Shown in pieces: positions 43,361 through 51,763 of a stretch of DNA of 64,000 nucleotides. Below the pieces are notes generated by a model. The model did not search any database. It had not been told where the DNA came from and saw only the letters and a list, made by a program, of their open reading frames with translations. Each line of letters opens with the position of its first letter. Position 1 is the first letter of the stretch. Location of the stretch: NCBI GenBank assembly GCA_035495555.1, contig DATJFQ010000068.1, forward strand, positions 1 through 64,000, given 5' to 3'. Source of the stretch: DATJFQ01 sp035495555 (GTDB lineage Bacteria > Acidobacteriota > Vicinamibacteria > Vicinamibacterales > 2-12-FULL-66-21). The translations under genes and the position numbers were made by a program.

Positions 43361-44583
43361 GTTCTGTACTCCGCGTTGATGCGCACGTATTCCGCGCTGA
43401 GATCACACGTCCACATGCGCGCGGCACCACGGCCGCCGGTCCCGAGGTCGACGCCGATCGAGATCTCCGCCTGCTGCAGATGTCTGGACGCCTGTTCGGC
43501 ACGGTCGTCGAACGGCGTCCCGCGTTCGAAGAGCACCGTATCGCCAATCACGACGCGGGCCTGCTCGAGCGAAAACTCCACGCCGGCGCGTCCCGCCACG
43601 GCGATGAGACGTCCCCAGTTCGGATCGGCGCCGTGAACGGCCGTTTTGACGAGCGGGGAGTTTGCGATCGCGCGTGCGGCCTGCTTGGCTTCGGCATTGG
43701 TGCGTCCGCCCGTGACGTCAATCGCCACGAGCTTCGTGGCGCCTTCGCCGCCACGGACGATGCCAAGCGCAAGCGGCTCGCAGACGTGGCGCAGCGCCTC
43801 CACGAGCAGGTCGTAGTCGCCGTCGCTGAGCATGGCGTCGCTTGCGCCGTTGGCGAGCGCGAACACGCAGTCGTTCGTCGAGCACTCGCCGTCGACCGAA
43901 ATGGCGTTGAACGTCACGTCGACCGCCGCCGTGAGCGCGCGCTGCAGAAGGCCTGGCGCGACGGAGGCATCCGTCGTGACGACGGCCAGCATCGTGGCCA
44001 TCATCGGCTCGATCATGCCGGAGCCTTTGGCGATGCCGCCCACCGAGAAGCGCCCAGCCGGGCCGTCCACCGTCACCGCGGCTGCTTTCGGGAACGGGTC
44101 GGTCGTCATGATCGCGCGCGCGGCCGCCGCGCCGCCTGTGACAGCCTCGAGCGCGCCGGCCGCCTCGAGGATGCCGGACGTCACCTTGTTGCGATCGAGC
44201 GCGACGCCGATCACACCCGTCGACGCGATCAATACTTCCGCGCGCCCTGCACCCGCCGCCGCCGCCGCGGCGTCTGCCATGGCGTTGGCGGTTGCGAGGC
44301 CGTCCTCACCGGTACAGGCGTTGGCGCACCCGCTGTTGATCGCGACGACGCGCGCGCGGCCGCCGGACGCGGCGAGCCGCTCCTTCGACACGAGCACCGG
44401 GGCAGCCTGCGCCTTGTTCAACGTGAACACCGCGCCCGCCGCCGCCGACAGTTCGCTGACGATGAGCGCGAGGTCTGGCGCGCCGGATTTCTTGATCCCG
44501 CACGCGATGCCCGCGGCGCGAAACCCTGCCGGCGCGCAGACCGCGCCGTCCCGCTGCGTGAACGTGCAGTCGCTGACGGTCAT
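43357..44583 (-). CDS. argJ: Bifunctional glutamate N-acetyltransferase/ornithine acetyltransferase
   Basis: ArgJ recycles the acetyl group from acetylornithine to glutamate. The 408-residue Ntn-type protein shows CGIKKSGAPDLALIVS, IASTGVIGVALD, and the autocleavage region GSGMIEPMMATMLAVVTTD, where cleavage occurs before the Thr of ATML. It also has NAISVDGECSTNDC and PNWGRLIAVAGR. The ATG at 44583 overlaps the stop of the GNAT gene. Whether it also uses acetyl-CoA cannot be read from sequence; the presence of a separate acetylglutamate synthase suggests it may be monofunctional. Confidence 0.95.
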   Translation of the reverse strand: MTVSDCTFTQRDGAVCAPAGFRAAGIACGIKKSGAPDLALIVSELSAAAGAVFTLNKAQAAPVLVSKERLAASGGRARVVAINSGCANACTGEDGLATANAMADAAAAAAGAGRAEVLIASTGVIGVALDRNKVTSGILEAAGALEAVTGGAAAARAIMTTDPFPKAAAVTVDGPAGRFSVGGIAKGSGMIEPMMATMLAVVTTDASVAPGLLQRALTAAVDVTFNAISVDGECSTNDCVFALANGASDAMLSDGDYDLLVEALRHVCEPLALGIVRGGEGATKLVAIDVTGGRTNAEAKQAARAIANSPLVKTAVHGADPNWGRLIAVAGRAGVEFSLEQARVVIGDTVLFERGTPFDDRAEQASRHLQQAEISIGVDLGTGGRGAARMWTCDLSAEYVRINAEYRT

Positions 44584-45164
44584 GCCGGAATACGTTCGGA
44601 CACGGTGGCCTCTTCGGGCAGGCGCAGACGCTCGACGCTTGCGCGGCGGGCCGCCGCCACACGCGGCGCCGCGCTGACGTCGATCAGCCGCAGCCCCGCG
44701 CCCGGCCTGAGCGCCAGCGACACCGCATACTGGCCGCACTTGCGGAACAGCGCGCAGCCGGCGCAGTCATGGGCGATCTTTTCAGGCACCCACGCGTGCG
44801 GCACGATCGAGAAACCGAGCCGGACGAAATGGGACGGCTGGTGCGTGAAGGCGCTCAAGGTCAGAAATCCGAGCGCGCGGCCGCGCTCGGAAATCGCGTT
44901 GACGAGCGCCGCCCCGGTACCCCGACCGCGCCACTGCTCGTCGACGACGAGCGAACGCACTTCGGCCACGTCGGCGCTGAGGGGCGCGAGCTCACCGCAG
45001 CCGACCAGTTCACCGTCACACGCGGCGACGACGAACCGCTCGATGTGCAGCGCGATTTCGTCCTCCGTCCGCGGCAGCAGATGCCCATTGGCGAGGTTGC
45101 ACGCGATGAGCTGATGCACGGCGGGTGCATCGTCCGCCGTGCCAATCCGCAATTGCACGTTCAT
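44580..45164 (-). CDS. GNAT-type N-acetylglutamate synthase (ArgA-like)
   Basis: The 194-residue protein has a GNAT fold with the acetyl-CoA loop VDEQWRGRGTGAALV and RALGFLTLSAFTHQPSHF. It has the cysteine-rich mark of arginine-pathway acetyltransferases, HDCAGCALFRKCGQYA. It lies between argD and argJ with four-base overlaps on both sides, so N-acetylglutamate synthesis is the natural role. After the cysteine region it continues about 50 residues with an Arg/Ala-rich tail not usual for the short NAGS. Alternatively the protein could be a different amino acid N-acetyltransferase. Confidence 0.8.
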   Translation of the reverse strand: MNVQLRIGTADDAPAVHQLIACNLANGHLLPRTEDEIALHIERFVVAACDGELVGCGELAPLSADVAEVRSLVVDEQWRGRGTGAALVNAISERGRALGFLTLSAFTHQPSHFVRLGFSIVPHAWVPEKIAHDCAGCALFRKCGQYAVSLALRPGAGLRLIDVSAAPRVAAARRASVERLRLPEEATVSERIPA

Positions 45165-46372
45165 GAGCGACCCTCCTGCGCGACCTCGGTCAACGCCGAC
45201 TCGAAAAGCGGAAGCGCTTCGTCGATCTCGCGTTCGGTGATGACGAGCGGCGGCAGCAATCGGACGACGGTGTCCGACGTACGATTGATCAGCAGGTGCT
45301 TGTCGAATGCCGCCTGCACCACGCCCGCCGCCGGCTTGTCCAGCTCGATCCCCCAGATCAGCCCGGCACCGCGCACCGATTTCACCAACGGATGCCGTAC
45401 GCTCATGTCCCGGAGCCTCGACTCCAGATAGGAGCCCACACGGGAGACGTGATCGAGCAGACCGCCGGCCGTGCATTCGTCCAGAAACACCAGCGCCGCA
45501 CGACAGGCGAGCAGGTTGCCCCCGTAAGTACTCCCGTGATCGCCGGGACGCGCGGCGTCGGCCACCTTCCCGGAAAACAGCGCGGCTCCGATCGGCACGC
45601 CTGCGCCGAGCGCCTTTCCGAGCGCCATCAGGTCCGGCTTCAGTCCCAGGGTCGCGGAATAGAACGGCGCGCCGGTTCGGCCCGAGCCGCACTGCACTTC
45701 GTCCGCGATGAGCAGCGCCCCGGTGCGCGCGCATGCGCGCGAAAGCACGGCCGCTGTCTCCTGCGACAGTGGGCGAACCCCGCCTTCGCCCTGGATCGGC
45801 TCGACGATGACCGCGGCAGTCTCGTTCGTAATGGCCGCGTCGAGGGCGTCCAGATCGTCCGGCGAGACGAAGACCACGCCGGGCACGAGCGGCGCGAACG
45901 GCGTGCGGTAATGCTCGTCCCACGTGACGGACAACGCCCCGGCGGTGCGGCCGTGGAACGAATGCTCCAGCGCAACGACGCGCGACCGGGGCAATCCCTG
46001 CGCGTGCCAGTACCGGCGCGCGAACTTGAGGCACGCTTCGACGGCTTCGGCGCCGCTGTTGCAGAAGAACGCGCGCGGAAGACCGGACAACTCCGCGAGC
46101 TTCGCCGCCAGCTCACCCTGCAGCGGGTGATGAAACAGGTTGGACGTGTGCAGCAGCGTGCGTGACTGATCCGCCAGCGCTGCCGCCAGCCGCGGATGAC
46201 CGTGGCCCAACGACGCGACGCCCACGCCGGAAATCAAATCGAGATACCGCTCGCCTGTGGTGGTGAAGAGCGCGCAGCCCTGACCGGAGTCGAATACGAC
46301 GGGCTGACGCCGATAGACCTGCAGAACGTGGGCGGCGTCGAGCGTGACCGGATCCTGAACCGTACTCAACAT
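45161..46372 (-). CDS. argD: Acetylornithine aminotransferase
   Basis: This PLP enzyme converts N-acetylglutamate semialdehyde to N-acetylornithine. The 403-residue class III aminotransferase shows LDLISGVGVASLGHGHP, FFCNSGAEAVEACLKFAR, the HSFHGRTAGALS segment, VEPIQGEGG, IADEVQCGSGRTG and the PLP lysine in LMALGKALGAGVPIGA. The ATG at 46372 is preferred because it overlaps argB by seven bases and matches family length. Confidence 0.95.
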   Translation of the reverse strand: MLSTVQDPVTLDAAHVLQVYRRQPVVFDSGQGCALFTTTGERYLDLISGVGVASLGHGHPRLAAALADQSRTLLHTSNLFHHPLQGELAAKLAELSGLPRAFFCNSGAEAVEACLKFARRYWHAQGLPRSRVVALEHSFHGRTAGALSVTWDEHYRTPFAPLVPGVVFVSPDDLDALDAAITNETAAVIVEPIQGEGGVRPLSQETAAVLSRACARTGALLIADEVQCGSGRTGAPFYSATLGLKPDLMALGKALGAGVPIGAALFSGKVADAARPGDHGSTYGGNLLACRAALVFLDECTAGGLLDHVSRVGSYLESRLRDMSVRHPLVKSVRGAGLIWGIELDKPAAGVVQAAFDKHLLINRTSDTVVRLLPPLVITEREIDEALPLFESALTEVAQEGRS

Positions 46373-47172
46373 GACGTGACTGTGACCTCCTGCGGCGCCC
46401 CGATGGTGGTTCCGCGGCCGTTCGCATAATCCGCTTCCCGGCCGTCGACGAGACGGACAACCGGCACACCGCCGTCCACCGCGGTCAGTGCCGCGGTGAG
46501 CTTCGCGACCATGCCGTCGCGCGCCGTGCCTGCCGCGACCATCGCCTGTGCAGCCGCCGCGTCCACAAATGCGCACGTCGCGCCGGATGCGTCGAACACG
46601 CCTGGTGTCGAGCCGGCAATGATCAGGCGATCCGCGTGAATGGCTCGAGCAAGGTGCGCGGCCAGCACGTCCGCGTTGACGTTCAGCAGCGAACCATCGG
46701 CAGACACGCCAACGGTCGCAATGATCGGCACGTAGCCAAGGACGAGCAGATCCCGCAGCAGCTTCGGCTCGTTTCCCTCGCAAGGCACGCCGACACGCCC
46801 GGGTTCGATGTCGCCGCCGCTGGATCGTCGAATGACGGGAGCCGGTACCGATAACCCCAGCCGCGCGTCCGCACCGGTCAGTCCGACCGCTGCGACGCCG
46901 GCTGTCCCCAGGGCGGCAACAAGCCGTGTGTTGATTTGTCCCGCGAGGACCGCCACGACGCTGTCCAGCGTCGCGGCATCGGTGATCCGGATGCCGTCCA
47001 CGAACCGCGGCGCGACGCCGCGCGCGCGGAGGTCCGCGTCGATCGCGCGTCCGCCACCGTGGACCACGACGACGTGTCCGCCGGCGCCGAGCGCGCGGAT
47101 TCCCTGAGCGGCGCGCGACATCGCGCTCGCGTCCTCGAGCAGCTCTCCGCCGAGTTTGAGCAGCGTGAGCAC
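46366..47172 (-). CDS. argB: N-acetylglutamate kinase
   Basis: ArgB phosphorylates N-acetylglutamate. The 268-residue amino acid kinase shows the phosphate loop LLKLGGELLED, VVVVHGGGRAIDADL, AVGLTGADA, VPIIATVGVSADG, NVNADVLAAHLARAI and the lysine in GMVAKLTAAL. It is shorter than the long arginine-inhibited forms with an N-terminal helix, so feedback inhibition is less certain. The GTG start at 47172 shares one base with the argC stop (TAGTG). Confidence 0.93.
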   Translation of the reverse strand: MLTLLKLGGELLEDASAMSRAAQGIRALGAGGHVVVVHGGGRAIDADLRARGVAPRFVDGIRITDAATLDSVVAVLAGQINTRLVAALGTAGVAAVGLTGADARLGLSVPAPVIRRSSGGDIEPGRVGVPCEGNEPKLLRDLLVLGYVPIIATVGVSADGSLLNVNADVLAAHLARAIHADRLIIAGSTPGVFDASGATCAFVDAAAAQAMVAAGTARDGMVAKLTAALTAVDGGVPVVRLVDGREADYANGRGTTIGAPQEVTVTSC

Positions 47173-48164
47173 TAGTTCAACCCTGTCGCTTCGTCGAAAC
47201 CGAAGGCGATGTTGAAGTTTTGAACGGCCTGTCCTGCAGCGCCCTTCACGAGGTTGTCGATGCACGCGACGACCACGAGTTGCCGGCGCGCCGGCTGCAG
47301 GCGCCAGCCGATGTCGCAGAAGTTCGTGTGCGCGACGTGCTTGATTTCCGGCAGCTCCGGACCGGTCAGCCGCACGAATGGCGAATGCGCATATGCCCCG
47401 CGATACGCCTCCGCGACGTCCTCTTCGGTCGCGCCGGGGCGCAGCGTTGCGTAGATCGTCTCCAGGATGCCGCGATCGATCGGCAGCAGGTGCGGCACGA
47501 ACGTCACAGGAACCCCGAGTTCCTGCTCGATCTCCGCAGCGTGACGATGCGAAAACACGCCATAGGCCGAGAGGCTGCCGTGGCACTCGCTGAAGTGAGT
47601 GCGCTCGGTCGGCGTCTTGCCGGCGCCGCTCACGCCCGACTTGGCGTCGATGATGATCGGTTGTTCGATCAGCTCAATCAACGGCTGCAGCGACAGGATC
47701 GCAGCCGTCGGGTAGCAGCCGGCGCACGCGACGAACTGCGATGACGCGAGCCCGTCCCGATACTTCTCCGTGAGGCCGTATACGGCCGTGATGCCGGCAT
47801 CGGGCGTATGCGGATACCACTGGCGCCGCGTCTCGCGGTCCTTCAACCGAAAGGCGCCCGACAGATCGAATACGCGAGTGCCACGTGCGAGGAGGTCCGG
47901 CGCGACAGCGGCCGACGCCTGTTCCGGGAGTGCCAGAAACACCGCGTCACAGTTGTCGGCCAGCCACTCGACGTCGAGCGGCTCGATTGGCTCATCCCAG
48001 ACCCGCGTGAGTGCGCGCACCCGGCGCGCCTCAGATCCCGGGCTGCCCATGGCCGCCGTCACGCGTGTGCGCGGGTGGCGGGACAGGAGGCGCAGCAGCT
48101 CGACCCCCGAATATCCGGTCGCCCCAGCCACCCCGACGCGCACGCTGTCGGCATAAGTATTCAT
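47172..48164 (-). CDS. argC: N-acetyl-gamma-glutamyl-phosphate reductase
   Basis: ArgC reduces acetylglutamyl phosphate with NADPH. The 330-residue protein has VAGATGYSGVELLRLL, FLALPEQAS, DLSGAFRLKD, the active-site cysteine in ACAGCYPTAAIL, the DAKSGVSGAG loop and FVPHLLPIDRGI. It is the first gene of the leftward operon. The ATG at 48164 is only eleven bases past the -10 hexamer of a strong promoter, so the transcript is probably nearly leaderless, and a candidate ARG box covers the first codons. Confidence 0.96.
   Translation of the reverse strand: MNTYADSVRVGVAGATGYSGVELLRLLSRHPRTRVTAAMGSPGSEARRVRALTRVWDEPIEPLDVEWLADNCDAVFLALPEQASAAVAPDLLARGTRVFDLSGAFRLKDRETRRQWYPHTPDAGITAVYGLTEKYRDGLASSQFVACAGCYPTAAILSLQPLIELIEQPIIIDAKSGVSGAGKTPTERTHFSECHGSLSAYGVFSHRHAAEIEQELGVPVTFVPHLLPIDRGILETIYATLRPGATEEDVAEAYRGAYAHSPFVRLTGPELPEIKHVAHTNFCDIGWRLQPARRQLVVVACIDNLVKGAAGQAVQNFNIAFGFDEATGLN
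48150..48163 (-). promoter_or_regulatory. Candidate ArgR-binding box over the argC start
   Basis: On the minus strand TGAATACTTATGCC matches the ARG-box core TGAATWWWWATTCA at 12 of 14 positions and overlaps codons 1-5 of argC. The argR gene lies on the other side of the same intergenic region, so autoregulation and repression by arginine are plausible. Binding is inferred only. Confidence 0.4.
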
Positions 48165-48175
48165 CAGAATGCTTA

Positions 48176-48204
48176 GATATACATCATCGGCGCCAGAATA
48201 TCAA
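48176..48204 (-). promoter_or_regulatory. Sigma-70-like promoter of the argC operon
   Basis: On the minus strand a -35 TTGATA (48204-48199) and a -10 TATATC (48181-48176) are separated by exactly 17 bases. The -10 ends eleven bases before the argC ATG, leaving about four untranslated bases. The surrounding region is much richer in A and T than the genes. Confidence 0.6.
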
Positions 48205-48235
48205 TACTTTAGACGGCCTTGGATGCATATCAGCA

Positions 48236-48249
48236 TGTATAATCATTCC
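48236..48249 (+). promoter_or_regulatory. argR promoter -10 (TATAAT) inside a candidate ARG box
   Basis: TGTATAATCATTCC (48236-48249) matches the ARG-box core TGAATWWWWATTCA at 12 of 14 positions and contains a perfect -10 hexamer TATAAT (48238-48243). The argR ATG starts eleven bases after the hexamer, again implying an almost leaderless transcript. No good -35 is present at 16-18 bases. The overlap suggests ArgR represses its own operon. Confidence 0.5.
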
Positions 48250-48254
48250 GCCGA

Positions 48255-48704
48255 ATGAAGTCCTACAGGCAAAGCATCGTCCTCGACCTGATTGATCGCG
48301 AGGCGGTCACGAGCCAGGAACAGCTGCGAGAGCGGCTCCGGGAACGCGGCATCGAGGTGACCCAGGCCACGTTGTCTCGGGACATTCGCGACCTCGGACT
48401 GGTCAAGCGTGCGGGCGACGGCGCCTACCGTCGGGCGGCGCCGGGCGATGCGCCCGCTGATCCGCACCTGACGCTCCGGCGCGCTGTTGCGGAATTCCTT
48501 CGGCGCATCGAGGCGGTGCAGCAGCTCGTGGTCATGCGGACGGATCCGGGGCAGGCACAGTCGCTCGCCGTCGCCCTCGACCGGGCGCACCGGGCAGATG
48601 TCGTCGGAACGATTGGGGGCGACGACACGATTCTGGTCATCTGCCGGGGCGAGGCGGATGCGAAACGGTTCGCGGCAGAGATAGAGGAGTGGGCGCGGGG
48701 ATGA
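48255..48704 (+). CDS. argR: Arginine repressor
   Basis: The 149-residue regulator has the ArgR plan. An N-terminal winged helix carries LDLIDREAVTSQEQLRERL, then GIEVTQATLSRDIRDLGLVK (recognition helix, quoted in part). The C-terminal arginine-binding and hexamerisation domain carries VMRTDPGQAQSLAVALDRA with the conserved GTIGGDDTILVIC. It leads the rightward operon with the ArgG-like gene and argH; its TGA overlaps the next ATG. Confidence 0.96.
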   Translation: MKSYRQSIVLDLIDREAVTSQEQLRERLRERGIEVTQATLSRDIRDLGLVKRAGDGAYRRAAPGDAPADPHLTLRRAVAEFLRRIEAVQQLVVMRTDPGQAQSLAVALDRAHRADVVGTIGGDDTILVICRGEADAKRFAAEIEEWARG

Positions 48705-49552
48705 CGAAGAACGATCGGATCGTGTTCATGTTTTCGGGCGGCGCGGACGCAGCAGCGGCCGTCTGCTCGCTCGCTGAGGACTTCACCGTTGTCACGCTCA
48801 CGCTCGACGTCGGCCAGGGGCACGAGCTGACCGGCGTTCGCGAGCGGGCGCTGGCCAGCGGCGCGTCGCGCGCGCACGTCCTCGACGTGCGCGACGAACT
48901 CGCGCGGAAGTACTTCTGGCCAGCGGTGCAGGCCGGTCGTCCATTTCTGACGTGCCCTGGTGAATTACTGGCGCCGCTCGTTGCCGCGAAACTGATCGAG
49001 CTGGCGAAGATCGAGGAGGCACGCGCCGTTGCACACGAGTGGAGCGGCGAGGATGCGCTCCGCGTCGAGGAGGCAGTCAGGGCCCTCGATCCCGAACTCG
49101 AGGTTCGTGCCCCTCTTTCGAGCGCCGCCCTTTCAGCCCTGGACGAGGCGACCCTCTGGAGTTCGGCGCGGCTGGCTGCCGGCACGCCGTTCGAGTTGAC
49201 GCGCAACGCAGCGGACGCCCCCCCTGAAGGCGCTTCGATCGAGATCTCCTTCTGCAACGGTCTTCCCGAACGGCTGAACGGCATCGACATGTCGTTGGTC
49301 GAGGCGATCGAGAGTCTCGAGACGCTCGCCGGGGCGCATGGCGTCGGGCGCGTGCCCTTGAAAGGCAACGGCTGGATCGAAGCGCCCGCGGCGGTCGTCC
49401 TGGAGATCGCGTACGCGGCGCTGTCGGCAGCGACATCGCACGGACCGCTCGACGGCACGGTGGTGCTTCGACTTCGACAGGGTTATTGCGCTGTTGTGTC
49501 CTGCAGCCGGCGGGAAGCACCCCTGGCGATTGCGTCCACGGAGTCGCGGTAA
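48701..49552 (+). CDS. Shortened argininosuccinate synthase-like protein
   Basis: The 283-residue protein resembles ArgG (normally about 400 residues) over its length but is reduced. The N-terminal ATP-pyrophosphatase loop reads FMFSGGADAAA in place of the usual SGGLDTS. TLDVGQGHELTGVRERALASGA and LDVRDELARKYFWPAVQAG follow the family (quoted in part). The citrulline/aspartate-binding GATGKGNDQVRFE is represented only by HEWSGEDALRVEE, without the NDQ residues. The later ENGxP and GAHGVGR segments survive, and the long C-terminal oligomerisation helices are mostly missing. It occupies the argG position, overlapping argR by four bases and argH by one. It may be a slimmed enzyme, a decayed one, or a new function. 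Confidence 0.75.
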   Translation: MTKNDRIVFMFSGGADAAAAVCSLAEDFTVVTLTLDVGQGHELTGVRERALASGASRAHVLDVRDELARKYFWPAVQAGRPFLTCPGELLAPLVAAKLIELAKIEEARAVAHEWSGEDALRVEEAVRALDPELEVRAPLSSAALSALDEATLWSSARLAAGTPFELTRNAADAPPEGASIEISFCNGLPERLNGIDMSLVEAIESLETLAGAHGVGRVPLKGNGWIEAPAAVVLEIAYAALSAATSHGPLDGTVVLRLRQGYCAVVSCSRREAPLAIASTESR

Positions 49553-50949
49553 TGGCGCATCTTTGGTCCGGGCGATTCGCCGGAGATCCGGATGCGGATC
49601 TCTTCGACTTCGGCGTGTCGTTCCGGTTCGATCGGCGCCTGCTCGAAGACGACGTGCGCGGGAGCCGGGCGTGGGCCGCCGCGCTCGCAAAGGCGGGGAC
49701 GATCAGCGACGCTGACGCGAGGGCAATCGATGCGGGTCTGGCCGATATCGGCGCGCGCGCAGCGAGCGACCCATCGTTCGCAGCGGCCGCCTGCGGCGAC
49801 GAGGACGTGCACGCGTTCGTCGAACGCGAGCTGGTCGAGCGTATCGGGGATCCGGGACGACGGCTGCACACCGGGCGTTCGCGGAACGAGCAGGTTGCGC
49901 TCGACCTGCGCTTGTACGTACGTCGTCGCGTGCCGCTCGTGCAACGCGCCATCGCGGAACTCGTCGACGCGTTCGTCAACCTTGCCGAGCGCGCAGGTGA
50001 GGCGCTGATGCCGTCGTACACGCATCTTCGACGCGCGCAGCCGGTGCTCGTCTCGCATTTCCTGCTTGGGCACTGCGCCGCGCTCCGGCGTGATCACCGC
50101 CGGATCCATACCGTCCTGGACGAAACGGACGATCTTCCGCTCGGATCCGGCGCCATTGCGGGGACCAACTACGCGGTCGATACCGCAGCGCTGGCCTCGG
50201 CGCTTGGTTTCGCGCGCGTGTCGCGCAACAGCATCGACGTCAGCGGCGACCGTGACTTCGTTGCGGCGTTCCTGCACGCGGCGTCGCTCGGCTGCGTGCA
50301 TCTGAGCCGCATCGCTGAAGACTTCATCCTGCTGACATCCGAAGAGTTCGGGTTCTTCGACCTGGCGGACGCCGCCGCAACCGGCAGCAGCCTGATGCCG
50401 CAGAAGAAAAATCCGGACCCTCTGGAACTGGTGCGCGGAAAATCCGGCCGCGTAATCGGACATCTCACCGGGTGGCTGGCGACCATGAAGAGCCTGCCGT
50501 CGGGCTACAGCAAGGATTTGCAGGAAGACAAGGAAGCGCTGTTCGATGCCGAGGATACGTGGGTCGCCTGCCTCGGTGCTGTGAGGGGAGTCGTCTCCGG
50601 GCTGAAACCCATCCCGGCGGTCTCATCGCGCGCCGCGTCGGGGTTGCTGTTGGCGACCGACGTGGCAGACTACCTGGTTGCGAAGGGCGTCCCGTTCCGC
50701 GCCGCGCACGAAGTGGTAGGGGCGATCGTACGACAGCTCGTCGAGGAGCGCCGTGGATTCGAGGATTTGACCCTCGAGGAATGGCGCACCCATTCAGCCT
50801 CGTTCGACAGCGATGTGCACGAGGCGATCAGCCCGCGCCGATCCATTGAACGGAAGCGCACGCCACAATCCACGAATCCTCGCGCCGTGGAAGCTGCACT
50901 TGACGAGACGCGCTCATGGCTTCACGAGGCTCGCCTGAAGTCCTCGTGA
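49552..50949 (+). CDS. argH: Argininosuccinate lyase
   Basis: ArgH splits argininosuccinate into arginine and fumarate. The 465-residue fumarase-superfamily protein begins LWSGRFAGDPDADLFDF. It carries EDVHAFVERELVERIG, HTGRSRNEQVALDLRLY, THLRRAQPVLVSHFLLG and the signature loop GSSLMPQKKNPDPLELVRGK with the catalytic serine. The ATG at 49552 shares one base with the TAA of the ArgG-like gene, so the two are translationally coupled. An AACTCCCA inverted repeat follows its stop. Confidence 0.96.
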   Translation: MAHLWSGRFAGDPDADLFDFGVSFRFDRRLLEDDVRGSRAWAAALAKAGTISDADARAIDAGLADIGARAASDPSFAAAACGDEDVHAFVERELVERIGDPGRRLHTGRSRNEQVALDLRLYVRRRVPLVQRAIAELVDAFVNLAERAGEALMPSYTHLRRAQPVLVSHFLLGHCAALRRDHRRIHTVLDETDDLPLGSGAIAGTNYAVDTAALASALGFARVSRNSIDVSGDRDFVAAFLHAASLGCVHLSRIAEDFILLTSEEFGFFDLADAAATGSSLMPQKKNPDPLELVRGKSGRVIGHLTGWLATMKSLPSGYSKDLQEDKEALFDAEDTWVACLGAVRGVVSGLKPIPAVSSRAASGLLLATDVADYLVAKGVPFRAAHEVVGAIVRQLVEERRGFEDLTLEEWRTHSASFDSDVHEAISPRRSIERKRTPQSTNPRAVEAALDETRSWLHEARLKSS

Positions 50950-51033
50950 TAACTCCCAACTCCCAATTCCCAAAGTCCCGACTCCGAAATTCAATTGAGT
51001 GATTGGGAGTTGGGCGTTGGGAATTGGGAGTTA
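50950..51033. repeat. AACTCCCA / TGGGAGTT inverted word-repeat between argH and the barrel gene
   Basis: A perfect 16-base arm AACTCCCAATTCCCAA (50958-50973) pairs with TTGGGAATTGGGAGTT (51017-51032). Outer AACTCCC and inner GGGAGTTGGGCG copies extend the homology. It lies one base after the argH stop and nine bases before the convergent gene's stop, so it could serve both strands as a 3' structure. Confidence 0.85.
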
Positions 51034-51041
51034 TTCGTCCG

Positions 51042-51680
51042 TCAGAATTTGAACGACACCCCTACAGAGCCTCTCCAGAAATGGAAGTTGCTCAAGCCGA
51101 GGCCGGTGACGTTATCGCTCGAACCATTGAAGGACCGGAAGTAGCGGACGTCGCCGCGGATGCCGACGTTCTGCGCGAAGTAGCCCATCACCCCGGCGCC
51201 GATGTCGAACCCGAAATCGTTCTTCGAGGTCACGTCCTGAAAGAAGCCCGCGGCGTCCTGGACGTTCGTTCGAATCAGGCCCACGCCTCCAACGGCATAC
51301 GGACGAATGGAGCCGCCATGGCCGCCGAGCGGCGCGCCGACGATGACGTTGCCGGTCAGCGTCGTCACGTTGCTGTCGTTCGTGAAGTCGAACGCGTTAT
51401 TCGAGGCTGTGCCCGTCTCGAAGAAGTTCGGGGAGTACCCGAAGTCGGCTTCCCATCCGATGATGCCGGCGCCCATCTGTGCGACCGACACGCCGTAGTC
51501 GATCTTGTGCTCGAACTGGTTCGAGAACGCGGTCCCCGTGACGCCGTTGTTCACGTCAGCCGACCCGCCGAAGTTCCATCCGACAAACGGCGTGATCACC
51601 CAGTCGGCGGACGCTGTGGCAGGCGCCGCCATGAACGCCGCGGCGCACATCGCGGATGTAACGAGTAGTTTCTTCACCAT
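51042..51680 (-). CDS. Outer-membrane beta-barrel protein
   Basis: The 212-residue precursor has a signal peptide (LLVTSAMCAAAFMAAPATASA, read in part). An eight-strand-like barrel follows with alternating polar/aromatic strands such as WVITPFVGWNFGG, GIIGWEADFGYSPNF, YAVGGVGLIRT and NVGIRGDVRYFRSF, and a C-terminal phenylalanine (VGVSFKF) as the outer-membrane insertion signal. It belongs with OmpA/OmpW-like small barrels; a specific function cannot be assigned. The ATG is preceded by GGAG about nine bases upstream. Confidence 0.85.
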   Translation of the reverse strand: MVKKLLVTSAMCAAAFMAAPATASADWVITPFVGWNFGGSADVNNGVTGTAFSNQFEHKIDYGVSVAQMGAGIIGWEADFGYSPNFFETGTASNNAFDFTNDSNVTTLTGNVIVGAPLGGHGGSIRPYAVGGVGLIRTNVQDAAGFFQDVTSKNDFGFDIGAGVMGYFAQNVGIRGDVRYFRSFNGSSDNVTGLGLSNFHFWRGSVGVSFKF

Positions 51681-51763
51681 TGACAAACTCCTGCATATGC
51701 GGCACTCGACGCCGCTTGTATAAGCCCGTTGGCGAGTGTGCAAGCGATATGCCCCGGAAAGGG

